Assembly (NCBI RefSeq): GCF_000518545.1
Contig: NZ_JADU01000018.1
Span: 34,222 to 98,221 of the forward strand
Length of the DNA stretch: 64,000 bases
Source of the DNA: Hallella seregens ATCC 51272
Lineage (GTDB): Bacteria > Bacteroidota > Bacteroidia > Bacteroidales > Bacteroidaceae
Direction of reading: 5' to 3'
Below the pieces are notes generated by a model. The model was not told where the DNA came from. It ran no database searches and saw nothing but the letters and a program-made list of their open reading frames with translations. The translations under genes and the position numbers were made by a program. This document shows, piece after piece, positions 53,118-63,510 of this stretch. Position 1 is the first letter of the stretch, and every line of letters starts with the position of its first letter.

Positions 53118-56100
53118 TTAGAATCCCAAGGTCACGCCCATCGTGAAATATTTAGAGCGTGGAGTCCTGCTGTAATCAGCGCAAACACCTTGGCTGTTGG
53201 GTGAAATCTCAGGGTCAACTCCCGTATATTTTGTAAACGTTAGGATGTTGTTGAGTGTAAATGAGAGGGCTAACTGACTCAATCCTAAATATTTCAAAGA
53301 CTTGCGTTCAATGGTATAGTTCAGTGTCAGCTGTTTGAAGCGAACGAAGGAGCCATTTTCCACGAACCGGTCGCTGCCCAGCCAATTTCTACCATCTTGA
53401 TATAGGGCCCTCGGTATCTCTGTCAAATCTCCATCCTTACGCCACCGCCAGTTTACGGCAATGCTTTGATTGTCGTTGCTATACATGTTCTCTGCATACA
53501 TGCGGGCATAATTGATGACTTTATTGCCACAGCGGAAGTTGAAGAAAGCATTCAATGACAAATGCTGGTCATACTTGATGGTAAAACCGAAGCCGCCATT
53601 TATTTTAGGATTACAATTGCCCAAATATACGATGTCAAGCTCGTCGATTGTCCCATCATGGTTGATGTCTTCGTAGATAGCATCGCCTCCGCGAAATTGA
53701 CGGGCGTTGGTTGAACCGTATGCAAAATACATCGGAACAGCTTCGCCATAACTGTCCTTGATTACATTGCCATTGGCATCACGTACTACAGGGCAGGTTC
53801 CTTCACGATTTTCTACATACTTGTCGTATTGGTACACACCCTTATATCGGAAGCCATAGATGCTGCCAAAGGAGTTGCCCACCTGTATACGGCTTAGGTA
53901 AGAACCATTATTGTAGTCGAAGTCTCCGTTGTAGCTTGCCAATACATTACTGTCCAATGCCTTGATGGTATTGTTGTAGTTAGATAGGTTGCCGTTGAAG
54001 TCGACGACCCATTTGCCTGCCTTGATGAGATTGTTGGTATAGACGTTCAGCTCCCATCCATCATTGTCCATTGTTCCTGCATTGATATAGCTGATTGAGC
54101 CAAATCCTGTAGAGGAAGGAATGCTTTGGTTCTCAAAAAGCAAGTCAGAGGTACGACGATGATAGATGTTCATGTCGGCTACGATGCGGTTGTTGAAGAG
54201 TGCCAGATTGAACCCCAAATTATAGGATGCGGAACGCTCCCATTTCAGGTCTTCCAGTTTCAGTGACGACGGTTTAATGGTTGCTGTTCCGTTATAGTTG
54301 TTGCCACCTATGCTCCAGTAACCATTGTATCGGCTGAAGTAGAGGTATTCGTATTTCGGTTGGTTGCCAGTGATACCCCATCCACCACGGATCGAAAGCT
54401 CTGACAGCCATTTTTCTGCAAACATCATAAACTTCTCGTCGCTGATAATCCATTTCCCAGATATAGAGGGAAAGCACCCCCAGCGATTGTTGCTGCCAAA
54501 GCGACTGCTTCCGTCATAGCGCAATGTTCCGTCGAGTACATAACGCCCCTGAAAGGAATAGTGCAATCTGCCCAGCACTGCCATTGAGCGCCACTGTCCG
54601 GAACCGCTGGCGGTATAAGACCGGTTAGCTCCTGCTGTTGCACTGCCGATAGATTCTGATGCTGAGCCGTATGTCTGGAATTGCTGATACTGTGAACTTC
54701 CAGATGTGAGCTGCCATGAGCCATAGAGCATGAGCGAATGGTCCTTGCCTAAATTCGGTTGCCAGGTTACATTTTGGTCTGTCATCACTGTCAATCCTTC
54801 TTCCTCCTGGTCATCGGCACGATTAATGTCGCTGTTGAGCCAAGACTTCGGTACGATTTCCTTGGGCAAGAACTTATTATATTTGTTGTTCTCGATGTCG
54901 AATGTGATGTAACCGTTGTACCTAAGCCGCTGGTAGTCGCTTGGCTGTATGAAGTCATACTGGATACGTAGGGTAGGGATGATGCGCATGTTTTTCTGCA
55001 CATTCTTGGCGAGACGTGCCACTGCCACAGGGTTGAGCAATTCTTTCTGTTCTGAACTGATGTGTGCATCCTCGCGTATATTATAATATGTATCGCTCAA
55101 ATAGCCATACATATCTTTGCGATACACCCCTATATTGGGCATCTTGCGATAGGCATTGTCAAGCAGACCGATATTACGGCCTTGGTATGACTGTTCATAG
55201 TTCTTGTCGTTGTTGGTGTAAGTCATGGAGAAGTCGCTGATAAACTTCAACCGGTCTGATACTTGATATTCCAAGTTCATACGCGAAGAGAGACGATCCA
55301 TCTTTTGCTCAATGACCGTACCTGTCTGCGAGTAGTATCCTATGGATGCACGGAATTTGGCCTTGGTTCCACCGCCACTGACAGCGAGCGAATGGTCATG
55401 AGTCAGGCCGAACTGGCTTACCTCTTTAACCCAGTTTGTGTTGTTGTTGTATTGTTGGTATTCTGAGAATGTCGGATCGTAATTGAATTCCGGGATGTCA
55501 CATTCTGCCTCATTCTGGTTGCGGTTGAAGTAAGCCTGCTTCATGAGCATGGTGTAGTCGTTACCATTGAGCATCTTCAAACCGGCTGGCTGCCATGATC
55601 CCGAAAAACGATAGGAGTATGACACGCGGGTAGGCCCTGTGACTCCTTTTTTTGTATGGATGCTGATGATTCCGTTGGCCCCTCGCGACCCCCAAATGGC
55701 ACAAGCGGCACCATCTTTGAGTACGGTGATGTCCTCAATGTCGTTTGGCGAGATGCTCAATAGCGTGGCAAACTGATCGTTGGTAGCATTGTTGTAGTCG
55801 AAAGATGCATCCAGGTTACTGTCAAAAGGAATGTCATTTAGAAGAATGAGCGGACTGGAATTGGAATTGATGGAAGTAGTTCCGCGCACGCGAAATGCTG
55901 AACCACTGCCCAAGTCACCAGAGTTGGCAACAATGTCCAGTCCTGCGATACGTCCTTGTAGGGCATCGTCAACTGAAGCAACCGACATTCCTTCAAACGC
56001 TCTCATATTGATGGTTTGGGTTGCCCCGGAAACCTCACGCTCTGGTATCATAAATGTTCCGTCGTTATGAAGTCTTTTGGCAGTAATCTGTACCTCCTGC

Positions 56101-56408
56101 ACGACATGGCTGTCTTCTTCCATGGTTAGGTCAAATCGGATTCTGTCTTTAATCGTGGTGATGATGGTTTTGCATCCCATGTAAGAAACCTTCAACTTGT
56201 TGTCGGGGTTCTTGATGGATAAAGAGAAGTTTCCATTGGGGTCGGTCACTGTGGAAGACACGATACGTCCATTTTTATCTTGTTCGATGATACTTCCACC
56301 GATGACATCCCCCTTAGGCTCGCCCACATGGCCCGTGATGACAATACCTTGGGCAATGGCCACTTGTGTCATAAGAGAGGCTAAGAATGCGAATATAGTA
56401 TGTTTCAT
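53118..56408 (-). CDS. SusC-type TonB-dependent transporter (pair 2)
   Basis: 1096 residues. Signal peptide (Q-V-A-I-A-Q-G), regulatory-like domain (about 20-100), V-V-Q-E-V-Q-I-T-A-K TonB-box region, plug with V-D-D-A-L-Q-G-R-I-A-G-L-D-I and V-L-K-D-G-A-A-C-A-I-W-G-S-R-G-A-N-G, and barrel ending T-M-G-V-T-L-G-F. It lies between the four-domain FAS1 gene (34 bases upstream) and its SusD partner. Confidence 0.96.
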   Translation of the reverse strand: MKHTIFAFLASLMTQVAIAQGIVITGHVGEPKGDVIGGSIIEQDKNGRIVSSTVTDPNGNFSLSIKNPDNKLKVSYMGCKTIITTIKDRIRFDLTMEEDSHVVQEVQITAKRLHNDGTFMIPEREVSGATQTINMRAFEGMSVASVDDALQGRIAGLDIVANSGDLGSGSAFRVRGTTSINSNSSPLILLNDIPFDSNLDASFDYNNATNDQFATLLSISPNDIEDITVLKDGAACAIWGSRGANGIISIHTKKGVTGPTRVSYSYRFSGSWQPAGLKMLNGNDYTMLMKQAYFNRNQNEAECDIPEFNYDPTFSEYQQYNNNTNWVKEVSQFGLTHDHSLAVSGGGTKAKFRASIGYYSQTGTVIEQKMDRLSSRMNLEYQVSDRLKFISDFSMTYTNNDKNYEQSYQGRNIGLLDNAYRKMPNIGVYRKDMYGYLSDTYYNIREDAHISSEQKELLNPVAVARLAKNVQKNMRIIPTLRIQYDFIQPSDYQRLRYNGYITFDIENNKYNKFLPKEIVPKSWLNSDINRADDQEEEGLTVMTDQNVTWQPNLGKDHSLMLYGSWQLTSGSSQYQQFQTYGSASESIGSATAGANRSYTASGSGQWRSMAVLGRLHYSFQGRYVLDGTLRYDGSSRFGSNNRWGCFPSISGKWIISDEKFMMFAEKWLSELSIRGGWGITGNQPKYEYLYFSRYNGYWSIGGNNYNGTATIKPSSLKLEDLKWERSASYNLGFNLALFNNRIVADMNIYHRRTSDLLFENQSIPSSTGFGSISYINAGTMDNDGWELNVYTNNLIKAGKWVVDFNGNLSNYNNTIKALDSNVLASYNGDFDYNNGSYLSRIQVGNSFGSIYGFRYKGVYQYDKYVENREGTCPVVRDANGNVIKDSYGEAVPMYFAYGSTNARQFRGGDAIYEDINHDGTIDELDIVYLGNCNPKINGGFGFTIKYDQHLSLNAFFNFRCGNKVINYARMYAENMYSNDNQSIAVNWRWRKDGDLTEIPRALYQDGRNWLGSDRFVENGSFVRFKQLTLNYTIERKSLKYLGLSQLALSFTLNNILTFTKYTGVDPEISPNSQGVCADYSRTPRSKYFTMGVTLGF

Positions 56409-56442
56409 TGCTATATATAGTCTTGTTAATAACTCTTCAACT

Positions 56443-59010
56443 TTATTCCGGCAAGAGAGCCTTGTCGATCATATGGATGACGGAGAATGACGATGATATG
56501 ATCTGGTCGGCATTATGGTAATCCTTATTATTGACGATGAAGTCACGGGCTTGTACGTTATACAAACCCGCCAGTTTGTTGACCTTGGCTGTATTGCCAT
56601 GTACATCTGTAATCGTAAGGTTGCCCCCATTGCTGCTCAGTTTAAGTGTTTGGAATTTACTGCTATTGCTGCGGGCTGCCGTCTCATAACTACGGTTGCT
56701 GAATGTAGTGCCATCCACGTAGATGGAATTGTCCATGAAATGATACTTTAGAAAACGAATCAGATGCAATGCCCATTGACGTTTGATGGTGGCATCATCT
56801 TGGTCGGCTATCTCTTCCCAGGAATGGAGGTTCTTGTCTTTTTTAAAAGCCTCTGCCACTGCGGCATTGGACGGAACAAAGACCGTATAGCGGAAATTAT
56901 TGAAAGAACTGACAACCTCTCCCAAGCCAGAAGACTCTGAGGTTTGATTGAGGGTGAAGATGCTACTGATTTCCTTGTCTTTCTCAAAATATTTAAAGAC
57001 AGCATCATTTCCCATTAAGAGATTGTAGAAATCAGCATACTCCGCATGTTCGCTGAGTATCTCTTTGACAGATGATGTCGGGTCTTGCAACACTCTGTTG
57101 ATAAAAAAGATTCGGCCGTTGTCTGAGTCGTAGCGTTCCAATTTGCCATTTGATTCACTCGTTACAATATGGGCAGGAGCAACACTCTGTTCTATGTCGC
57201 CTCCACCTGTAACGCTGAATTGGTCCTCACTTCCCTTAATGGTTAGTGTAGAGCCGCCTTTGCTTTGGGCGAACTGCATTGTACCATCGTCTACGTAGCC
57301 TGACATGTTGCCCTCTTTGTCCATTTTTCCTACAATAATATGTCTGTCGCAGATGTCGTAAAGCCGGTTGCAAAGCAGAGACTCGTCAGTGATGGTGTGT
57401 TCCAATTTGTCCTTAGCTCCATTTTCAGTCACGGTATATACATCCGCACTAAGTGGTTTTTCCTTCGTTGCGTCATATTTAAAAGCCCAAATACGCCGTT
57501 GGCTTTTTCCTTTAGCCCAAGAGATAGGGTCGCGGTAGTTTTGGAGTGCCTCGTCGGTAGGAACCAAAAGGTTGTACATGTTTTCCATCGAACGGAGGTA
57601 CAGATAGAATTTCATTGTCTTGTTTTGCAACGCCCAGTTCATTATCTTACTGTTCTCATTGGTCATCGATGCGGCATATACCGTTTGGTAATCAATGGGA
57701 GGATACACCTTATTGGTAACAAATACAACACCATTGCTGCCGAGATAAGACTTTACGATGTCGCTTGTACTCACTTTTATCGGGAAACTGGACTCGTCAT
57801 TCATGGTTTCCCACATGGTAGGTAGACTTGTCATAAGTGACTTCTTCTGATGGTTCTTGACAAAGAGCGCCAGAAGTCTTGTCGGCACATTGTCCCAAGA
57901 ACCGTATGCGTCATAAAGATATTGGCCCTTGCCATTGGCAAGGTATTCGTTCATGGCTTCGTCAGTAGGAACAAACATGACTCCCATATCCTGCATGCTA
58001 CTGTAGCTGTTTTGCGATGGATCGTAATACAGCAAGCCGTAGTTGGTCATGTCATTGCCCATTGGATCCTTGGTATTGTTTTCTGTAAAATAATGCTTGA
58101 TGAAGACACTGTCAGAAATCAAAGGATGTGCAACGTCCATTCCCGTATAGAGTGTGTGCACGCTGTTGTTGCGGTTTGCATCGAAGTAGGGAGCAGAAAA
58201 TTTGTTCATCAATCGATTGAACAAGTCCGTCTGTCCATTGGAGGCTATGATTTGGGAGAGGTTGCGGGTAGGGGTCAGCACGTCCTCCATGACATGCACA
58301 TAACCATTCTTGCAGGCGATGTCCACTTTAATAGCCTTATGACCGTTTATATATATGTCACGGTTGTTATAGTCCTTGCCCATCACCATCGACCAATCGT
58401 TGTCGGCAATCTTTTTGACTGCCGTGTTTTGTGGTGTAAAGTGAATGATGTATGGGTTGGACTCGTCATCTATAAGATAAAGTCCCTTATCCTGGAATCG
58501 CGTCCAAAATGGAGCAGAAAGCTGCTTAGCATCTTTCACCAAGCTGATGCTATCTAAATAAGTATAGGAAGTTTGACGACGTATGGAAGAGCCCTCATTG
58601 GCCGTAGTCTCTCCCAGTACAGGGTTGGCGAGCATATTGCTTAGATACGCCATGTTGAGCATGCTGGAGTTAAGTAGGCCACGCTTTTGGGCTGGCGTCA
58701 GTTGTTCATAACTATTCACACCATACTCGTTGCCCTTAAAGAAACGCTCGAATGCTTTGTCGTCTGCAGGAAAGATGGTCTTACTTCCCGTCAATGACAA
58801 AACCTGCTTGTAGTTCAGGTCGTCTATCAGTCGAAGATAGGTGTTGAATTCACCTTCGTTTTGTAGATACTCATAGATACTTCCGCCCAAGAAGTTGGGC
58901 TCCTTGTCATCGTATGCATAATCGTCAGAACACGAGTAAAGCATAGACATAGCAACCACGGTGCAAAGGAGCAAAGTGCCGGTTGCCCATTTTCTTAGAT
59001 ATCCGTTCAT
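56443..59010 (-). CDS. Four-domain FAS1 lipoprotein, first gene of the array
   Basis: 855 residues; lipobox Cys27 (L-Y-S-C-S-D-D-Y-A-Y-D-D) followed by an acidic stretch typical of surface export. Four FAS1 domains are indicated by the T-x-F-x-P-x-D/N-x-A motif: T-I-F-P-A-D-D-K-A-F (about residue 77), M-F-V-P-T-D-E-A-M (about 350), L-L-V-P-T-D-E-A-L (about 483) and T-V-F-V-P-S-N-A-A-V (about 710). It probably mediates binding or protein-protein contact at the cell surface. Being first in the operon, it should be made in quantity. Confidence 0.85.
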   Translation of the reverse strand: MNGYLRKWATGTLLLCTVVAMSMLYSCSDDYAYDDKEPNFLGGSIYEYLQNEGEFNTYLRLIDDLNYKQVLSLTGSKTIFPADDKAFERFFKGNEYGVNSYEQLTPAQKRGLLNSSMLNMAYLSNMLANPVLGETTANEGSSIRRQTSYTYLDSISLVKDAKQLSAPFWTRFQDKGLYLIDDESNPYIIHFTPQNTAVKKIADNDWSMVMGKDYNNRDIYINGHKAIKVDIACKNGYVHVMEDVLTPTRNLSQIIASNGQTDLFNRLMNKFSAPYFDANRNNSVHTLYTGMDVAHPLISDSVFIKHYFTENNTKDPMGNDMTNYGLLYYDPSQNSYSSMQDMGVMFVPTDEAMNEYLANGKGQYLYDAYGSWDNVPTRLLALFVKNHQKKSLMTSLPTMWETMNDESSFPIKVSTSDIVKSYLGSNGVVFVTNKVYPPIDYQTVYAASMTNENSKIMNWALQNKTMKFYLYLRSMENMYNLLVPTDEALQNYRDPISWAKGKSQRRIWAFKYDATKEKPLSADVYTVTENGAKDKLEHTITDESLLCNRLYDICDRHIIVGKMDKEGNMSGYVDDGTMQFAQSKGGSTLTIKGSEDQFSVTGGGDIEQSVAPAHIVTSESNGKLERYDSDNGRIFFINRVLQDPTSSVKEILSEHAEYADFYNLLMGNDAVFKYFEKDKEISSIFTLNQTSESSGLGEVVSSFNNFRYTVFVPSNAAVAEAFKKDKNLHSWEEIADQDDATIKRQWALHLIRFLKYHFMDNSIYVDGTTFSNRSYETAARSNSSKFQTLKLSSNGGNLTITDVHGNTAKVNKLAGLYNVQARDFIVNNKDYHNADQIISSSFSVIHMIDKALLPE

Positions 59011-59056
59011 AGGGTTTTAAATTTTCAGTCTATCTATTAGGTTTTCAAATATGTTG

Positions 59057-59064
59057 CAAAAGTA
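59057..59064 (-). promoter_or_regulatory. -7 element of the nine-gene FAS1/SusCD array
   Basis: TACTTTTG on the minus strand, 47 bases upstream of the first FAS1 gene, in the 260-base region shared with the divergent regulator gene. The -33 element is weak, as expected for a promoter needing an activator. Confidence 0.55.
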
Positions 59065-59270
59065 ACAATATTACCTTATAATGCCGTAAACGATTTGTGC
59101 CACAAAATGAAACAAATGTTTTATAGTACTCGGTTCACAACATATTTTTTATAATCCTCTGCGAAATGTCAGGGTTAAATTTGGCTGTGATTAAAAAAGT
59201 TATTAATTTTACAATTGATAAAATCATACGATTTCTATCTTCCTTAAAACTAAAATAATATCACTTTAAG

Positions 59271-62200
59271 ATGAAAAAGATATGGCCTCTTTGCTTTATA
59301 ATAATAGGTGTTACTTTTTTGTGGATGAGAGTGGCACCATTGCATGCTCGGCAAAAGTTCTTTATGCCGCTCGACACTCGTGGTGGTTTGTCAGAAAATC
59401 ATGTGAAGAGCATATTGCAGGACCATTGGGGATTTATGTGGTTTGGCACCAAGAATGGTCTCAACCGATATGACGGCACGTCCGTCAAGCGTTATCAGGT
59501 AGATGACAAGATTCTGAAAATAGGCAATCAGAATGTCTCAGCTCTTTTTGAAGACAAACAGCATCAAGTATGGGTGGGAACCGACAAGGGGGTATATATC
59601 TTCGATCCCATAACAGAGTCTTTCCGATTCTTTAATGTCAAGAGTAATTTGGGGGTGAGCGTGACCGATTGGATAGCCCAAATCACGAGCGATTCGTATG
59701 GCAACATTTGGATCATTGCACCAAACCAAGGAGCATTTAGGTATGAACTTTCCACCAAGAGTCTTACCCTCTATAACATGTCGCACAGTGGCAGTGGTTA
59801 TAAGAATAACCCCTCTTGCATTTGTGTGCGCAAGAACGGGGAGGTGTGGGTAGGCACCGATTGTGCCGGTTTGCTACGGTATAATCCCAAGACCAAGCAG
59901 ATGGCTCAGATAACCGAAGATAAGAACAAGAACTCGCTCCGGAAGATGGAAATCTATACCATGTGCGACTATGGAAGCTGGATAGCCATTGCCGACCACG
60001 AGGGCAAACTCATGAAGTACAACCCTACGACAAACACTTTGACAGAAGTGGCTGCCCCTAATGTACATTACAAATTGCTGCGTGCTCTGCTTTTTGATGG
60101 CAAAGACCTCGTTGTGGGCACACAGGATGGCTTGTTCTTTATCAATGAGCAGACTGGCAAGGAGGAGCATATCAGGGAAAACACGCTCCATCCTTATGGC
60201 TTGACCTCCAATATGATATACTCGCTGTATTTGGATCATAGCAAAGGACTTTGGATTGGCACCATTTATAATGGAGTCGACTATTTGCCGGGGCGTGGCA
60301 TGCTCTTCAACAACTATATTCATATACCAGAGACCAACTCCGTAAGCAGTCGCAACATCCGAGAATTGTATAACGATAGCAAGGGACGCGTATGGATAGC
60401 ATCTGAGGAGGGCAACCTGGACATTTACGATCCTCGTACAGGAATTTTCAAGAAAGTGCCCACCTCACGCTATAAGGGAGGCAACAACCGACTCGCCTTG
60501 CTGCAGGATGGAGAATGGATGATGTCTGGTATTTTTAAGAATGGCATAGATTTGATCAACATTCATTCTTTCCAAGTCAAGCATCTTTCTCCTGATGAGT
60601 TGGGAATTGCCTACGAGGGCTCTCCTTATGCCTTGTTCAAGGACGGCAAAGGACGAATTTGGCTTGGCACGGGGCGTGGCATATATATAAAGAAAGGTGA
60701 GGCATATAAGTTTTCAAAGATAAGTATGTTGCCGGATTTCTATACTCAGGACATTGCGGAGGATAAGAATGGCAACATTTGGATTGCTACAATAGGATCG
60801 GGCATCTTCCTTTTCAACCCTCATACAGGAAGAAGCGAGCATTTTGAGCCCAAAGAAGGAGTCAACAGCGTCAGTGCCAACAGTGTGAGCAGCATTACCT
60901 TTGATCATCTTGGCAATCCCTGGTTTGCAACCGATCGTGGAGGTATATGCCACTATGACTTGAAGTCTAAGCAGTTTACGAGTTATTCAGAGTCTGACTT
61001 CCTGCCAGACAATGTGACCTACAAGATGCTGGAGGATAAGAGGCATCATCTCTGGTTTGGCACCAATCATGGACTTGTCTGTCTTGACCCGTCCAATCGT
61101 GTAGTAGCTGTGTTCAATAATTCAAACGGACTCATCAGCAATCAGTTCAGCTACAAGTCTGCAGTAAAGACTGCCACCGGCAAGTTCCTTTTTGGGAGTA
61201 CCAATGGATTGGTGGAGTTCAATCCTCTCGCCATGGTGACGAAGACACGGAAAGTGTTTGTGACCAATATTCGCGTCAATGGGCATGAACTGCGTCCTGG
61301 CGACAATGATATTTTAAAGGCGAACATTCTCCTTACCGACAAGATTCGTCTGCCCCACGACATGAACAATGTTTCTTTTGATGTGTCCAACCTGGATTTT
61401 GGAGGTGACCAGAGTTCTTATTATGAATACATGCTGGAGGATGTTGACAAGGAATGGCTAAAAACGCCTGACGGAAACAATATTGCCTATTCCCAGTTGC
61501 AGCCGGGCAAATACACATTGCTGGTGCGTCCTAACGGCAATGAGAAAGCAACCTGCAAGTTAACCATCATTATCGATCAACCATGGCAGTTGTCCATCTG
61601 GGCAAAACTGATATACCTGCTTCTGCTTTGTGCACTTGTTTATTATCTCTTGCGTCGTTATCATTTGCGTCAAGTCCAGCAGTTGGAGCGTCGTGAACTT
61701 TTGATGAATGAGAAACGAGATAAGGAATTGTTGAAAGCAAAAATTTCTTTCTTTACCGACATCACCCATGAGTTGCGCACCCCCTTGACCTTAATTAATG
61801 GTTCAGTGGAGAGCATCACAGAGGAGAAAGTGGATAATCCGAAGATAGAGAGAAATATCAATGCCATTGACAAGAATTGCAAGCGTTTGCTCAATCTGAC
61901 CAATCAGCTGCTTGATTTCCGTAAAATAGACTCAAATGTTGTGACACTCAGTTTTACCAGCTTCAATGTTTGCAAGCTGATGACCGACATTGTCGATAGG
62001 TTTGAACCTGCCATCAATAATCTGCATAAGTTGATCACCCTCGATTTGAAAGAGGATGACGTCATGTTGCAGGCTGACCGTGAGGCGTTCACCAAGATTA
62101 TCAGCAACATGCTCAACAATGCCTGGAAATATTCAGAGTCATTCATACAAGTGGAAGTCTCGACAAGGAAGGGGATGCTGATCGTTGCAATCATCAACGA

Positions 62201-63266
62201 TGGCATTAAAATACCAGAGGATAAAACTGAGAAGATTTTCCTGCCATTCATTCGTCTTGACGGCGTACATCGTGTGTCAGGTTCCGGTATTGGTCTTCCG
62301 ATGGCACGTTCTTTGGCAGAGCTTCATGGCGGAACATTGGCGGTGGATAGTTCCTATGAATACAACAAGTTTGTGCTGACCGTTCCTTTGAAGCAAGACG
62401 AAGGCGTTGTCGAAACAGGAATGCACGATGAAGAGCTGACGCTCCATGAGGAAATGATGACCTCACAAGATACTTTTGCGGATGACAATACAACAAGTAT
62501 CAAGTCCAAGGAATATACGGCTCTCTTAGTCGAAGACAATATAGAAGTAGCGCGGATGGTGGCAGAGAAATTGGGCGGCAGTTACAATGTAATCATTGCC
62601 GAGAACGGAGAAGACGGCTTGGCTAAATTGAAAAAGAACCATGTCGACATTGTGATCAGCGACATCATGATGCCCGTAATGGACGGTTTGCAGATGACAC
62701 AGAAAATCAAGACCGATATGGAAACCAGTCATATTCCCATCATTTTGTTGACTGCCCGCCAAACGATGGAAAACAACATAGAGGGGTTGAAGTCGGGGGC
62801 AGACGCCTACATCGTCAAGCCGTTCTCCATGGCACACCTTCTGACTCAGATACAGACTTTGCTGGAAAACCGGAAGCGGGAGCGTGAGAGTTTCGTCCAT
62901 AAGCCTTACTTGCCTAGCTCGAAGCCGGGCATCAACAAGGCTGATGAAGAATTTCTCAAGAAGATGACCGACCTCATCGTGACACATATCAATCAGCCTG
63001 AATTCAACGTCGAACAACTTGCTTCTTCCTTGGGCATGAGCCGTTCAAGCCTGCATCGCAAGATCAAAGATGTTTCTAACCTGACACCTGTAGACTTCAT
63101 CCGATTGGTTCGCTTGAAAAAAGCGGCCGAATTGATACGCAACAACAATTACCGTGTGACAGAGGTCTGCGAGATGGTGGGCATCAGCTCTCCCTCCTAT
63201 TTCATCAAACTGTTCCATAAACAGTTTGGAATGACACCTAAGGAATTTGCAGACAAAAAGGAATAA
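59271..63266 (+). CDS. Hybrid two-component system regulator (HTCS)
   Basis: 1331 residues. N-terminal signal-anchor (about 5-27), two-component-regulator propeller repeats (about 30-660, many W-x-G-T blocks), Y_Y_Y domain (about 690-760), membrane helix (about 772-795), histidine kinase with His833 in T-H-E-L-R-T-P and ATP lobe (N-N-A-W-K-Y, then G-S-G-I-G-L-P-M-A), receiver with Asp1131 in I-S-D-I-M-M-P, and a C-terminal AraC-type DNA-binding domain. Such proteins bind a glycan fragment in the periplasm and activate the neighbouring locus. It is divergent from the FAS1 array and is the only regulator of this kind here, so it may also control the GH95-led block. Confidence 0.96.
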   Translation: MKKIWPLCFIIIGVTFLWMRVAPLHARQKFFMPLDTRGGLSENHVKSILQDHWGFMWFGTKNGLNRYDGTSVKRYQVDDKILKIGNQNVSALFEDKQHQVWVGTDKGVYIFDPITESFRFFNVKSNLGVSVTDWIAQITSDSYGNIWIIAPNQGAFRYELSTKSLTLYNMSHSGSGYKNNPSCICVRKNGEVWVGTDCAGLLRYNPKTKQMAQITEDKNKNSLRKMEIYTMCDYGSWIAIADHEGKLMKYNPTTNTLTEVAAPNVHYKLLRALLFDGKDLVVGTQDGLFFINEQTGKEEHIRENTLHPYGLTSNMIYSLYLDHSKGLWIGTIYNGVDYLPGRGMLFNNYIHIPETNSVSSRNIRELYNDSKGRVWIASEEGNLDIYDPRTGIFKKVPTSRYKGGNNRLALLQDGEWMMSGIFKNGIDLINIHSFQVKHLSPDELGIAYEGSPYALFKDGKGRIWLGTGRGIYIKKGEAYKFSKISMLPDFYTQDIAEDKNGNIWIATIGSGIFLFNPHTGRSEHFEPKEGVNSVSANSVSSITFDHLGNPWFATDRGGICHYDLKSKQFTSYSESDFLPDNVTYKMLEDKRHHLWFGTNHGLVCLDPSNRVVAVFNNSNGLISNQFSYKSAVKTATGKFLFGSTNGLVEFNPLAMVTKTRKVFVTNIRVNGHELRPGDNDILKANILLTDKIRLPHDMNNVSFDVSNLDFGGDQSSYYEYMLEDVDKEWLKTPDGNNIAYSQLQPGKYTLLVRPNGNEKATCKLTIIIDQPWQLSIWAKLIYLLLLCALVYYLLRRYHLRQVQQLERRELLMNEKRDKELLKAKISFFTDITHELRTPLTLINGSVESITEEKVDNPKIERNINAIDKNCKRLLNLTNQLLDFRKIDSNVVTLSFTSFNVCKLMTDIVDRFEPAINNLHKLITLDLKEDDVMLQADREAFTKIISNMLNNAWKYSESFIQVEVSTRKGMLIVAIINDGIKIPEDKTEKIFLPFIRLDGVHRVSGSGIGLPMARSLAELHGGTLAVDSSYEYNKFVLTVPLKQDEGVVETGMHDEELTLHEEMMTSQDTFADDNTTSIKSKEYTALLVEDNIEVARMVAEKLGGSYNVIIAENGEDGLAKLKKNHVDIVISDIMMPVMDGLQMTQKIKTDMETSHIPIILLTARQTMENNIEGLKSGADAYIVKPFSMAHLLTQIQTLLENRKRERESFVHKPYLPSSKPGINKADEEFLKKMTDLIVTHINQPEFNVEQLASSLGMSRSSLHRKIKDVSNLTPVDFIRLVRLKKAAELIRNNNYRVTEVCEMVGISSPSYFIKLFHKQFGMTPKEFADKKE

Positions 63267-63422
63267 AATAAAGAATAGGTGTTTCATTAAGAGTAGTGGC
63301 ATGCACTTATGGTTTTCATATCACAATCCGCATCACTCCCATCAAACCAATGGGAGATGAGGCGGAAAAGTGTTTCCTAGCAGAAAATCTTTTGTCTCCT
63401 TTACAAAATTATTGCCCATAAA

Positions 63423-63454
63423 TTTGCTGTTCTCGTGAAAACTTGCTACCTTTG
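63423..63454 (+). promoter_or_regulatory. Promoter of tRNA-Lys
   Basis: TTTG (63423-63426), a 20-base spacer and TACCTTTG (63447-63454), an exact consensus match. Confidence 0.8.
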
Positions 63455-63510
63455 CAACCGCTTTTGTAGAAGTCTTTCTCGACTTTAATACAGAAAGCTG
63501 CTTATTTTCT

